DNA from: CAZLBV01 sp964557845
GTDB taxonomy: Bacteria > Acidobacteriota > Aminicenantia > Aminicenantales > Aminicenantaceae
Direction: 5' to 3'
Length of the DNA: 19,799 nt
Assembly (NCBI GenBank): GCA_964557845.1
Contig: CAZLBV010000344.1
Span: 1-19,799 of the forward strand
Shown: in pieces, positions 1 through 6,689 of the stretch
Numbering within the stretch: position 1 is the stretch's first letter
Layout: each line of letters opens with the position of its first letter
Program-made: the position numbers and the translations under genes
The notes under the pieces: generated by a model
Seen by the model: the letters and a program-made list of their open reading frames with translations, nothing else
What the model was told of the DNA's origin: nothing
Databases searched by the model: none

Positions 1-57
1 TACCACCAGGCGCCGATTGAAACTTTTTTCCAGATTAATGGCCTTCAGTTCCGCCAT
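1..57 (-). CDS. lptB: ABC transporter ATP-binding protein, N-terminal fragment (probably LptB)
   Basis: Only the first 19 codons are in the window; the gene runs off the left edge. The start is an ATG at 57-55 with an AAGGAG ribosome-binding site at 69-74. The peptide begins MAELKAINLEKSFNRRLVV, which matches the opening beta strand of ABC ATPases (a 'nL.KsY..r.VV' pattern). That pattern is typical of LptB, the cytoplasmic ATPase that powers lipopolysaccharide transport to the outer membrane. The Walker A motif would lie just outside the window, so family membership rests on this short N-terminus. It is divergent from the DUF1848 gene, with about 66 bp between the starts. Another ABC ATPase is possible. 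Confidence 0.55.
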   Translation of the reverse strand, partial: MAELKAINLEKSFNRRLVV

Positions 58-123
58 TGTCTTTAATTCTCCTTCCCGTTAAAATACAGAGGTAAAGCTT
101 TGCTGTCAAGTGAAGAGAAGTAT

Positions 124-987
124 ATGAAAAAAGTTATTAGTGCTTCACGGAGGACGGATCTCGTGGCCTTTTTTTTCGCTTGGCTTTCTTCTGTTTTACG
201 GCAAAAAAGAGCTCATGTATTTGGCCCTTCTAACCGTGTTTATGAAGTGGATCTTGACCCTGCTCATGTGCATACATTGGTTTTATGGTCGAAAAATTTT
301 TCTCCTCTTATTGAAAATAAAAAGGGCCTTTTAGATGCGGTAAGAGAATACGCCCAGATTTACCTCCATTTTACTATCACTGGGAATGGAGGGACCCTGA
401 TCGAACCAGGAGTGCCAACATGGGAATATGCTGTCACCCAACTTGATTCTTTGATAAAAATAGCTGGATGTCCGGAGAGAATTTCTATCCGGTTTGATCC
501 TGTGGTATTCTGGAAGGATAACAATAAAAGTGGAACAAATCTCTATTTTTTTGCAAAACTTTCACAAGAACTCTATTCCAGAGGTTTATCCAGAGTCCAT
601 TTTAGTTTTGCCCAATGGTATAGGAAAGCCAGGATAAGAGCAAAGAAGAGAGGATTTAATTATTACGATCCTCCTGTCGAGGAAAAAATGAAGCATGCCG
701 AATATCTAAGCGAGATCGCTGCTCAAAGGGGAATCCATCTTTATGTATGCAGTCAGGATGTTTTTGCAGAATTGCCGGGGATCGAGCCATCAGCTTGTAT
801 AGACGGGGATCTTTTGAGGAGGTTGCATCCAGATAAAGAACCAGCCTCAGTAAAAAAGGATAAAAGCCAACGAAAGGAATGCCGTTGCACCGAATCGATC
901 GATATCGGCAGCTATAAGCTAAGTTGTCCACATGCGTGTGTATACTGCTATGCCAACCCCCGTTTGGGGGGGCATGAAAATTTCTGA
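124..987 (+). CDS. DUF1848 family protein (radical-SAM-like iron-sulfur protein)
   Basis: A protein of 287 aa from the ATG at 124. The N-terminus MKKVISASRRTDLVAFF matches the DUF1848 opening 'IISASRRTDIPAfy', which favours this ATG over an in-frame TTG at 100. The TTG does have an AGAGG at 88-92, so a 295-aa form is possible. Other family features are a 'LWSKNFSPLIE' segment and a C-terminal cysteine cluster: C253 and C255, then CPHACVYC with C268, C272 and C275. This is a Cx3Cx2C iron-sulfur motif like that of radical SAM enzymes, but placed at the C-terminus as in other DUF1848 proteins. No biochemical role is established for the family. The protein ends only about 12 residues after the cluster, and its stop codon lies inside an inverted repeat (969-1092), so the natural C-terminus may have been altered by that repeat. 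Confidence 0.88.
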   Translation: MKKVISASRRTDLVAFFFAWLSSVLRQKRAHVFGPSNRVYEVDLDPAHVHTLVLWSKNFSPLIENKKGLLDAVREYAQIYLHFTITGNGGTLIEPGVPTWEYAVTQLDSLIKIAGCPERISIRFDPVVFWKDNNKSGTNLYFFAKLSQELYSRGLSRVHFSFAQWYRKARIRAKKRGFNYYDPPVEEKMKHAEYLSEIAAQRGIHLYVCSQDVFAELPGIEPSACIDGDLLRRLHPDKEPASVKKDKSQRKECRCTESIDIGSYKLSCPHACVYCYANPRLGGHENF

Positions 988-1092
988 TTATATTTCTTAT
1001 GTGATCTATCAGAAGATTCTTTTGATCATTTGCCTTCGATAATTTGAAGCTTCCATCTTTATGGTGATGAAATTATCAGAAATTTTCACCCC
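969..1092. repeat. Long imperfect inverted repeat overlapping the end of the DUF1848 gene
   Basis: The arm TGAAAATTTCTGAT at 975-988 is perfectly complementary to 1075-1088. Pairing extends outward as GGGG (969-972) with CCCC (1089-1092) around a two-base CA bulge, and inward as ATTTC (992-996) with GAAAT (1069-1073). The loop is about 72 nt. The DUF1848 stop codon (985-987) is in the left arm. There is no T-tract, so a simple intrinsic terminator is unlikely. It is the first of a chain of palindromic units reaching to about 1480. Confidence 0.8.
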
Positions 1093-1094
1093 AA

Positions 1095-1203
1095 GGGGCG
1101 AGCCGAATCTCAGTGCATCTACTTTGTTGCAGCAAGTTTGCGGTAATATATTACAGCTTCACTTGCTGCGCCTCGTATCTGCACTGATATCGACTCGTGC
1201 CCC
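1095..1203. repeat. Structured repeat element, copy A (cruciform or RNA-like)
   Basis: The ends GGGGC (1095-1099) and GCCCC (1199-1203) pair. An inner arm TCAGTGCA pairs perfectly with TGCACTGA, giving an outer stem of about 24 bp with small bulges. Inside is a 61-nt core (1120-1180). Its stem GCAGCAAGT (1129-1137) pairs with ACTTGCTGC (1161-1169), and an apical palindrome GTAATATATTAC lies at 1143-1154. The core is 53/61 identical to copy B at 1362-1422. Most differences preserve pairing (see findings). No open reading frame or known RNA family is recognised. Confidence 0.85.
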
Positions 1204-1226
1204 TTCCAAACATATTAACGGATTCA

Positions 1227-1332
1227 TAAAATAGGCCGAATCAAAATAAAATAATTTAAAAGTAGATAGTTTATCCTTTCCGATGTTAGCAGTGATTGTC
1301 TATTAATTTTTATTAATATTCGGCCTATTTTA
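1227..1332. repeat. 106-bp hairpin element with 15-bp perfect terminal inverted repeats
   Basis: TAAAATAGGCCGAAT (1227-1241) is the exact reverse complement of 1318-1332. The A/T-rich interior is partly self-complementary next to the ends. It lies between copies A and B of the structured element. The size and perfect ends resemble a miniature inverted-repeat element. Convincing target-site duplications are not visible (only ACGG-like four-base matches), and no transposase is in the window. Confidence 0.8.
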
Positions 1333-1336
1333 CCCT

Positions 1337-1440
1337 ACGGGTGGGCTTAGCTTACCCCATTTACTTTGTTGCAGCAGGTTCGCGGTGGTTTACCACAGCT
1401 TCACCTGCTGCGCCTCGTATCTGGGGCAATCTAAACCCGT
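1337..1440. repeat. Structured repeat element, copy B (cruciform or RNA-like)
   Basis: The ends ACGGGT (1337-1342) and ACCCGT (1435-1440) pair, with an inner CCCCA (1355-1359) pairing with TGGGG (1422-1426). The 61-nt core (1362-1422) repeats copy A's core. Its stem is GCAGCAGGT (1371-1379) with ACCTGCTGC (1403-1411), and its apex GTGGT-TT-ACCAC is at 1385-1396. The outer arms share almost no sequence with copy A, yet both are self-complementary. It has the same orientation as copy A. Confidence 0.85.
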
Positions 1441-1443
1441 GAA

Positions 1444-1470
1444 CCCATTAAACAATGGGGGCGTGAAAAT
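1444..1470. repeat. Small hairpin and direct copy of the GGGGGCRTGAAAAT motif
   Basis: CCCATT (1444-1449) and AATGGG (1454-1459) form a hairpin with a four-base loop. It overlaps GGGGGCGTGAAAAT at 1457-1470, which matches 13 of 14 bases of 968-981 (the end of the DUF1848 gene). Its inverse also occurs at 1082-1092. These copies bracket the whole block of palindromes. The remaining 1483-1529 shows nothing further. Confidence 0.6.
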
Positions 1471-1529
1471 CCATCCAAATGGCAAAACGGGATCATATCT
1501 TATGAATAGAATAGTGTGTTTGAGAAAGT

Positions 1530-2270
1530 TCAGATGCCTAAGGTGAGCCTTTCAGCTAAAGCAGGGGGAAGTTTCTGATTAAGAATTTTTTTCTGGGCAG
1601 TTTCTATATTATAATTTACCCTAAAAAAATTAATTATGTTTTTATCGGAATCATAAATGGCAAAGCCCGCCCGGTTATCTCGGTCTCGGGGCTGCCCGAT
1701 AGAACCCGGATTTATGAGATAGCGGGTGTCGGTTTCAATTTTCAATTCTTTCATTTTTTGAGTGATGTATTGCCCTTGCACCAGACCATTTTTCTCTGTG
1801 TAGATATAGGGAAAGTGAGTGTGGCCGAAAAAACAAATCTGTGTTTGCATATGCAAAAAGGCTTCGGCCGCATCAAATTCTCCGAATATATATGCATCCT
1901 CATCAAAAGGAGTTCCATGGCATATGGTGATACCATTGTTGATAATTTGCGGCCCCTTTTTGATCTCACAGAGAAAATTGTAGTTTTTCTTTCGCAGATT
2001 TTTCTGGGTCCATATGATTGCAGCCGCAGCAATCGGATTAAAAGCTTTAATGGAATCTTGGTTGCAAACCGCTTTATCGTGATTGCCTCTTACCATGGAG
2101 ATACTGGGTAATGACTGGATTTTCTGGATACATTCATTTGGTGAGGCCCCGTATCCAACCAGGTCCCCTAGAAATAAATTATGATCAATTTTTCTTTTTT
2201 TAGAAAGAGTCAGCACTTTTTTAAATGCTTCCAAATTTCCATGAATATCTGTAAATATTAAATATCTCAT
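1530..2270 (-). CDS. Calcineurin-like metallophosphoesterase (YfcE/Metallophos_2 type)
   Basis: A 246-aa protein with the complete dimetal phosphoesterase motif set: DIHGN (D8, H10), GDLVGYG (G35, D36), GNHD (62-65), CHGTP (H118) and GHTHFPY (H150, H152), followed by NPGSIGQPRD. This is the Metallophos_2 branch that includes YfcE-like phosphodiesterases. The substrate cannot be told from sequence. There is no signal peptide, so it should be cytoplasmic. The start ATG is 10 bp after the lipA stop, on the same strand, so it is probably translated from the rpsU-lipA transcript. Only a weak purine-rich ribosome-binding site is visible. It is convergent with DUF1848 across the repeat block. Confidence 0.9.
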   Translation of the reverse strand: MRYLIFTDIHGNLEAFKKVLTLSKKRKIDHNLFLGDLVGYGASPNECIQKIQSLPSISMVRGNHDKAVCNQDSIKAFNPIAAAAIIWTQKNLRKKNYNFLCEIKKGPQIINNGITICHGTPFDEDAYIFGEFDAAEAFLHMQTQICFFGHTHFPYIYTEKNGLVQGQYITQKMKELKIETDTRYLINPGSIGQPRDRDNRAGFAIYDSDKNIINFFRVNYNIETAQKKILNQKLPPALAERLTLGI

Positions 2271-2280
2271 TATTTTCTAT

Positions 2281-3147
2281 TCAATTCTTAGCCATGAAAG
2301 AAAGATACATTCTTTGTGCACCAAAAGAACTCCGGATAAGCGGACCTGATTCTATCTCATGAAAGCCCTGATCTACTGCGATTTTTTTCAACTCATCGAA
2401 CTCAAGGGGAGAATAGTATTTTTCGACAGGAATATGATCTCTTGTCGGTTGCAGATACTGGCCGATGGTGAGCAGGTCACATTGGTTATCTCTCAGATCG
2501 GAAAATGTTTCGATTATTTCTTCCCATGATTCTCCTAAACCAATCATCATCCCGGATTTTGTAACCATTCCCATTTCTTTTGCTTTTCCTAATAGCTCTA
2601 TGGATCTACGGTAATTCTTAACGGGACGGCGGACCAGTGGATAAAGCCTTTCAGGAACTTCGATATTATGGTTAAGAACTTCTGGCTGAGATTCAACTAC
2701 GGTTTTTAAAGCACTGTAATCACCTTTAAAATCCGGTATAAGCACTTCTATAAGTATATCCGGTATTTTTTCTCTTACTGTTTCCATGACATGGGCAAAG
2801 TGAGCAGCCCCTCCATCATCCAGATCGTCCCTGGTGACAGATGTGATTACAGTATATTTTAATCCCATCTTGAAAACAGCATCAGCTAGCTTGTCAGCCT
2901 CATCACCGGAAACAGGTGCCGGAGTCCCTTTATTTACCGCGCAGAAGGCGCAGTTTCTGGTACAGGTGTCCCCGAGGATCAAAAAAGTCGCAGTTTTTTC
3001 CGACCAGCACTCATAAATATTCGGACATTTTGCGCTTTCACATATGGTGTTGATCTTGTTGCTTTTTACCAGCTTTGAAACATAAAAATAATTTTGGTCA
3101 GAAGGGAGCCTGATTTTTAACCAGGCAGGTTTTCGCATACTATCCAT
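2281..3147 (-). CDS. lipA: Lipoyl synthase
   Basis: A 288-aa radical SAM enzyme that inserts two sulfur atoms into protein-bound octanoyl groups to make lipoyl cofactor. Both diagnostic cysteine clusters are present: CX4CX5C (C36, C41, C47), which holds the auxiliary [4Fe-4S] cluster sacrificed as the sulfur source, and CX3CX2C (C62, C66, C69), which binds the SAM cluster. The C-terminal RSS motif (R272-S274) contains the conserved serine. Length is normal for LipA. The start at 3147 has AGAAGG a few bases upstream; an in-frame ATG three codons later is less well spaced. It lies 86 bp after rpsU and just before the phosphoesterase on the same strand. No lipB is in the window. Confidence 0.97.
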   Translation of the reverse strand: MDSMRKPAWLKIRLPSDQNYFYVSKLVKSNKINTICESAKCPNIYECWSEKTATFLILGDTCTRNCAFCAVNKGTPAPVSGDEADKLADAVFKMGLKYTVITSVTRDDLDDGGAAHFAHVMETVREKIPDILIEVLIPDFKGDYSALKTVVESQPEVLNHNIEVPERLYPLVRRPVKNYRRSIELLGKAKEMGMVTKSGMMIGLGESWEEIIETFSDLRDNQCDLLTIGQYLQPTRDHIPVEKYYSPLEFDELKKIAVDQGFHEIESGPLIRSSFGAQRMYLSFMAKN

Positions 3148-3233
3148 TGACCCTTCTTGCTATTCTATCCAAATAAAAAACAATAAAAAAATCTGGATTA
3201 TCTTAGTGATCTTGAAAATGAGGAGTTAAATTA

Positions 3234-3443
3234 TTAATAGTATTCGAGCTCTTTCTCTCTTCTTAAGCGACGCCTCATTCTTTTACGCGCCTGAGCTTCT
3301 TTCATTCTTCTTTTTTCACCTGGTTTAAAGTAAATGGAATGCTTTTTAATCTCCTTGATAATAGCTTCTTGTTGAACTTTACGTTTGAACCTTTTGAGCG
3401 CGGATTCGATCGACTCGCCTTCATCTACAACTACAAACGCCAC
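3234..3443 (-). CDS. rpsU: 30S ribosomal protein S21
   Basis: A 69-aa, strongly basic protein with the S21 pattern: MAFVVVDEGESIESALKRFK, then the RKVQQE and FKPGEKRRMKE segments and an Arg/Lys-rich tail. It is part of the 30S subunit near the mRNA exit platform. The start codon is GTG at 3443-3441. It is set by a very strong Shine-Dalgarno sequence AGGAGGTG at 3451-3458 with a 7-nt spacer. It is the first gene after a near-consensus promoter (3476-3504), so it probably leads a transcript with lipA and the phosphoesterase. Confidence 0.96.
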   Translation of the reverse strand: MAFVVVDEGESIESALKRFKRKVQQEAIIKEIKKHSIYFKPGEKRRMKEAQARKRMRRRLRREKELEYY

Positions 3444-3475
3444 GCTTATTCACCTCCTCGATTTTAAGTAAAAGA

Positions 3476-3504
3476 TTTATACAGTATATAGCTACCCTTG
3501 TCAA
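3476..3504 (-). promoter_or_regulatory. Sigma-70-type promoter of rpsU
   Basis: On the minus strand, TTGACA (3504-3499), a 17-bp spacer, then TATAAA (3481-3476). Five of six -10 bases and all six -35 bases match consensus. The predicted start leaves a leader of about 26 nt ending in the strong Shine-Dalgarno of rpsU. Confidence 0.85.
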
Positions 3505-3507
3505 GGA

Positions 3508-3531
3508 GAAACTATTTTAGAAACTATTTTA
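3508..3531. repeat. Tandem 12-bp direct repeat upstream of the rpsU promoter
   Basis: GAAACTATTTTA occurs twice in a row, directly upstream of the rpsU -35 box. The A/T-rich placement would suit an UP element or a regulator site, but nothing proves either. The rest of 3532-3600 shows nothing further. Confidence 0.55.
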
Positions 3532-3600
3532 GATCTGAACTATTCATAAAAAAATGCTGATAGGGATATTCATTTAAGAATAATCCAGGCAAATAAACCT

Positions 3601-4320
3601 TTAACTTTGTTCCGACAGATCATATCCGGCTTTGATTATTCCTGCTTGTGCTGTTATTTCCATGGGTTCGATCAAGGGGACTGAAATGTCTTTGGCTGTA
3701 AGTACGAGAGGAATTTCTGTGCAGCCGGCAATTATGGCTTCTGCTCCTCTATTTATTAATGTGCCGGCCATATCTATTATGGCGTCTCTGGAATATCCGG
3801 ATGTATAACCGGCTTTGATCCCGCGCTCACCGAATATGGCATGCATAACTTTTTCTTGTTCTTTTTCGTTGGGATGGATGACTTCAATCCCTTCGGATAA
3901 AAAGCTGTCATGGAATAATCGTGAGTTTAGAGTCCCAGTGCTGGCAAGGATTCCTGTCCTTTTTATAGTTGGGATCTTCTTTTTTGCCCATCGCAAAGAT
4001 TCTTCGATCAAGCTTAGATAAGAAAATTCAATGTTTTGTGTGATCTTCGGCAAAAAGAAATGGGCGGTGATACAAGGGATTATAATAAAGTCAGCTCCAC
4101 CTTTTAAAACCAGCTTGATCCCCTCTATCAAATCAGCAGTTGGATCTGGTCCCTTTCCGATTATGGCATCTGTCCTTGGCGGAATTTTGGGATTACTGTA
4201 GATTAAAACCGGAATGTGATCCTGATCTTTTTCTGCCTGGGTATTTTTGATTATTAGAGTGAACATTCGTGCTGTCGCTTCAGGTCCCATGCCGCCGAGT
4301 ATTCCAATAATTTTTTTCAT
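3601..4320 (-). CDS. Aspartate/glutamate racemase family protein
   Basis: A 239-aa cytoplasmic protein of the cofactor-independent Asp/Glu racemase family, which interconverts L- and D-amino acids using two cysteines. It opens with GILGGMGPEAT, the family's N-terminal signature. The two catalytic cysteines are present: C83 in IPCITAH and C200 in AGCTEIPL. The first motif is usually PCNTAH; here the Asn is Ile, which could change substrate choice. It starts one base after the upstream P1 peptidase stops, so the two are almost certainly co-transcribed and perhaps translationally coupled. Substrate is not certain; aspartate is the default for this subfamily. Confidence 0.88.
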   Translation of the reverse strand: MKKIIGILGGMGPEATARMFTLIIKNTQAEKDQDHIPVLIYSNPKIPPRTDAIIGKGPDPTADLIEGIKLVLKGGADFIIIPCITAHFFLPKITQNIEFSYLSLIEESLRWAKKKIPTIKRTGILASTGTLNSRLFHDSFLSEGIEVIHPNEKEQEKVMHAIFGERGIKAGYTSGYSRDAIIDMAGTLINRGAEAIIAGCTEIPLVLTAKDISVPLIEPMEITAQAGIIKAGYDLSEQS

Positions 4321-4321
4321 C

Positions 4322-5431
4322 TTATTTTTTCTCCTGGATTTTTTTCCGAATCATTTCAAGAGGAAGGGATTCGATCACATGGCCATCCCGGCCTCTCATG
4401 GTTTCTGCTTTGAAAAGAGAGTTTAAAATTGCTTCTTCAGAAGCTTCGGCAGCCGCCAGAAACAGAGGTGAGACTCTTTCATTTCTAAGTATCTCAATGG
4501 CCCGAGTCGTTTCCTGGCTGTGATGCCGGATCCTTAAACCAGGGGCCGTAGAAAAGGCCACGGCATAATCTCCGCTTCCGTTGGAATAGTAACCTCCGGT
4601 TCGGGCTATACCTAAAAGGGAGCGTTTGGCTAAACGTTTTAAATTTCTGCTGTCCAGCGGGGCATCTGTGGCCACAACTATCATACAGGATCCATCTTCA
4701 TCCTGCCTGGCTTTTGGCTGGTCAACTACTTTTATGCCGTTGATCTGCAGAATACCGCCATGGTTGGTTTGTACAAGGACCCCGATCATATACCCTCCCT
4801 GAGAAGGAGGGAGTTTCCTGGATGCGGTACCGATCCCTCCTTTATAGCGGAAGCAGATTGTACCTGTCCCGGCTCCTACTGATCCTTCAGGCACTGGCCC
4901 GGATGCTGCATTATTTATGGCTTCTAGCACGTGTTTTTTGGTTACATGCCGGCCCCGGATATCATTTAGATAACCATCATTTGTTTCTCCTACGACAGCA
5001 TTGACTGAGCCGATATCCTCATTCCCCGGCAGCCCCAGAATAAAATCAATCACTGTATCTGCTGCAGTGGGCACGCTTAATGTGTTGGTAAGCACAATGG
5101 GGGTTTCCAAATTTCCCAGTTCTTCGATTTGAGTGACTCCCATTAATTTCCCATATCCATTCGCCACGTAAACAGCGGCTGGAACTTTTTCCCGAAATAT
5201 ATTAGCGGTATGAGGGAGGATAACTGTAACACCTGTTCTTATGTCATCACCTTCAATCAAAGTTACATGTCCAACTCTAACTCCTTCTACATCTGTGATC
5301 GCATTCCAAGGGCCTGTCTCCAGCACGCCGATTTTTATTCCAAAATCCCTGACTCTGGGTCTGTCCTGGATTGGAAAAGCCGCACTGCATGTAAAGAAAC
5401 ATAAGGTCATAAATGTCATAATATTTTGCAT
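4322..5431 (-). CDS. P1 family peptidase (DmpA/BapA-type aminopeptidase), exported
   Basis: A 369-aa Ntn-hydrolase-like enzyme related to DmpA (L-aminopeptidase/D-esterase) and beta-peptidyl aminopeptidases. It carries the family segments AITDVEGVRVGH, PAAVYVANGYG, TNTLSVPTAAD, NAVVGETNDG, GSVGAGTGTICF and KGGIGTASR. The precursor in this family cuts itself before a serine that becomes the N-terminal nucleophile; here the matching site is G247-S248, in DGSCMIVVATDAPL. A hydrophobic N-terminal stretch (about residues 1-19, ending SAAFP) looks like a signal peptide, so it probably acts in the periplasm or outside. It directly precedes the racemase-family gene on the same transcript. A 113-bp gap separates it from cheR upstream; no clear promoter was found there. 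Confidence 0.93.
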   Translation of the reverse strand: MQNIMTFMTLCFFTCSAAFPIQDRPRVRDFGIKIGVLETGPWNAITDVEGVRVGHVTLIEGDDIRTGVTVILPHTANIFREKVPAAVYVANGYGKLMGVTQIEELGNLETPIVLTNTLSVPTAADTVIDFILGLPGNEDIGSVNAVVGETNDGYLNDIRGRHVTKKHVLEAINNAASGPVPEGSVGAGTGTICFRYKGGIGTASRKLPPSQGGYMIGVLVQTNHGGILQINGIKVVDQPKARQDEDGSCMIVVATDAPLDSRNLKRLAKRSLLGIARTGGYYSNGSGDYAVAFSTAPGLRIRHHSQETTRAIEILRNERVSPLFLAAAEASEEAILNSLFKAETMRGRDGHVIESLPLEMIRKKIQEKK

Positions 5432-5544
5432 AATTCAACTCCGGTTTTATTATTCTGTTATGATGGTAGTTAATGCCAAAGCAAAAATCAATATCGACAA
5501 GAAATCAGAGCATTAAATAATCTACTTCAAACGAGCTTCTGTTT

Positions 5545-6369
5545 TTATACCGGAAATCCTGCTGGTTGTTTTTTTTTATAGATATGGAAGCGGCCGGAAA
5601 GACACTGAAAGTGCTCTTCATCATGCAGCATTTCTGCTCTGCCTAAAATTAATATACCTTCTTTTTTTAAAGATGCATATAGTTTCTCAAGCAATTTTTT
5701 TTGCAGTTGAGCTTCAAAAAAAATAAATACATTTCTGCAAAGTACCATGTCAAATTTTCCCGGAGGAGGATCTTTGATTATATCGAACTGTTTGAATTTT
5801 ATCATTTTCTGCAGGCTGGGTTTGATCTTAAACATTCCATCTTGTTTGAAAAAATATTTTCGTAAAAAGCTTTTTGAAAGACTGGCAGTTTCTCTTGGAG
5901 TATAAAGGCCGGATCTAGCTTTGCTCAAAGCTTCGCCGTCGACATCGGTTGCTTGGATCATGATTTTATAATCATTGATTTTACTGCCAAGAAATTCATG
6001 CCAAAGTATGGCTAGCGAATAGGGTTCCTGCCCCCGTGAGCACCCCATTGACCAGGTGGATAATGATCTTCTTTTTCGTTTGTCAGCATGTCCTATTAAT
6101 TGGGGAAAATAATTGTTTTTCATATAAAGGAAGACTTCCTTATCACGGAAAAAATCTGTGACATTTATGGTTAATGTCTGGATAAATCTTTGGCACTCAA
6201 TGGGGTCTTTCTTTAAGACCATGAGGTATTCTCGGTGATTGGAAGAATGTGTGGCTGAAAGGCGAAGGTTTAGCCTTCTCATAAGTGTGGAGAAACGGTA
6301 CTGACTGGCGTCAAAATTAGTAACCTTTTCAATAGTGGAAAATATTTGGCGCAGTTCTTTATCCAGCAA
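5545..6369 (-). CDS. cheR: Chemotaxis protein methyltransferase CheR
   Basis: CheR methylates glutamates on chemoreceptors using S-adenosylmethionine. Visible motifs (residues counted from the TTG at 6369) are TINVTDFFRD at 67-76, a SAM-binding WSMGCSRGQEPYS at 106-118 (canonical GEEPYS has Glu where this has Gln), ATDVD at 140-144, and LCRNVFIFF at 211-218. It has the usual N-terminal helical domain followed by the methyltransferase fold. The TTG start is preferred because AAGGAG at 6381-6376 sits 6 nt upstream. Upstream in-frame ATGs at 6387 and 6393 and a TTG at 6399 have no visible ribosome-binding site; they would give up to 284 aa. It is divergent from cheD. A weak TTGACC at 6442-6437 may be its -35 box. 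Confidence 0.93.
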   Translation of the reverse strand: MLDKELRQIFSTIEKVTNFDASQYRFSTLMRRLNLRLSATHSSNHREYLMVLKKDPIECQRFIQTLTINVTDFFRDKEVFLYMKNNYFPQLIGHADKRKRRSLSTWSMGCSRGQEPYSLAILWHEFLGSKINDYKIMIQATDVDGEALSKARSGLYTPRETASLSKSFLRKYFFKQDGMFKIKPSLQKMIKFKQFDIIKDPPPGKFDMVLCRNVFIFFEAQLQKKLLEKLYASLKKEGILILGRAEMLHDEEHFQCLSGRFHIYKKKQPAGFPV

Positions 6370-6612
6370 TTGTGACTCCTTGATCATTTTCATCTGCAAT
6401 CTATAGATATGTACATAATAATCGAGTATCTAATTTGGTCAATACCCTTTCTTGATGAATATAGAGGTGATATTTGGAGGAATTTATTAACCCCCTTCTA
6501 TGCTCGCCCTATAGAGGTTACGCCTTCCCGTCTTTCTGAGGATTTATACATGTCCTTTTCCGTTTTCTGTTTCGTGATTCATAAAAATGGGGTAACTCCC
6601 CTAATTATTTTA

Positions 6613-6641
6613 TTGACCGATTTAATGGTCTATGATATATC
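6613..6641 (+). promoter_or_regulatory. Candidate sigma-70 promoter of cheD
   Basis: TTGACC (6613-6618), a 17-bp spacer and TATATC (6636-6641), ending about 48 bp before the cheD start. The -10 match is only four of six. The rest of the roughly 320-bp cheR-cheD gap shows no gene I can support. It holds a repeated TATAGAGGT (6460-6468 and 6510-6518) and a small GGGG/CCCC hairpin near 6590-6602. Confidence 0.45.
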
Positions 6642-6689
6642 CGTTGAATTGAAGGGTTTGAAAAATATCGACAAAGGGTTAAATGCAAT

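Noticed and set aside
969..1092. Inverted repeat as the intrinsic terminator of the DUF1848 gene
   Set aside because: The loop is about 72 nt and there is no T-tract after the right arm; it fits the neighbouring repeat cluster better.
1095..1440. Structured copies A and B as tRNA genes or a CRISPR array
   Set aside because: Copy B has a T-arm-like GGTTCGCGG, but the stem lengths and loops do not form a tRNA cloverleaf. Two copies with a 61-nt internally folded core and no spacer pattern are not a CRISPR array.
1095..1440. Copies A and B as integron attC sites
   Set aside because: The ends do not show the RYYYAAC/GTTRRRY core sites, there are no gene cassettes between them, and no integrase is in the window.
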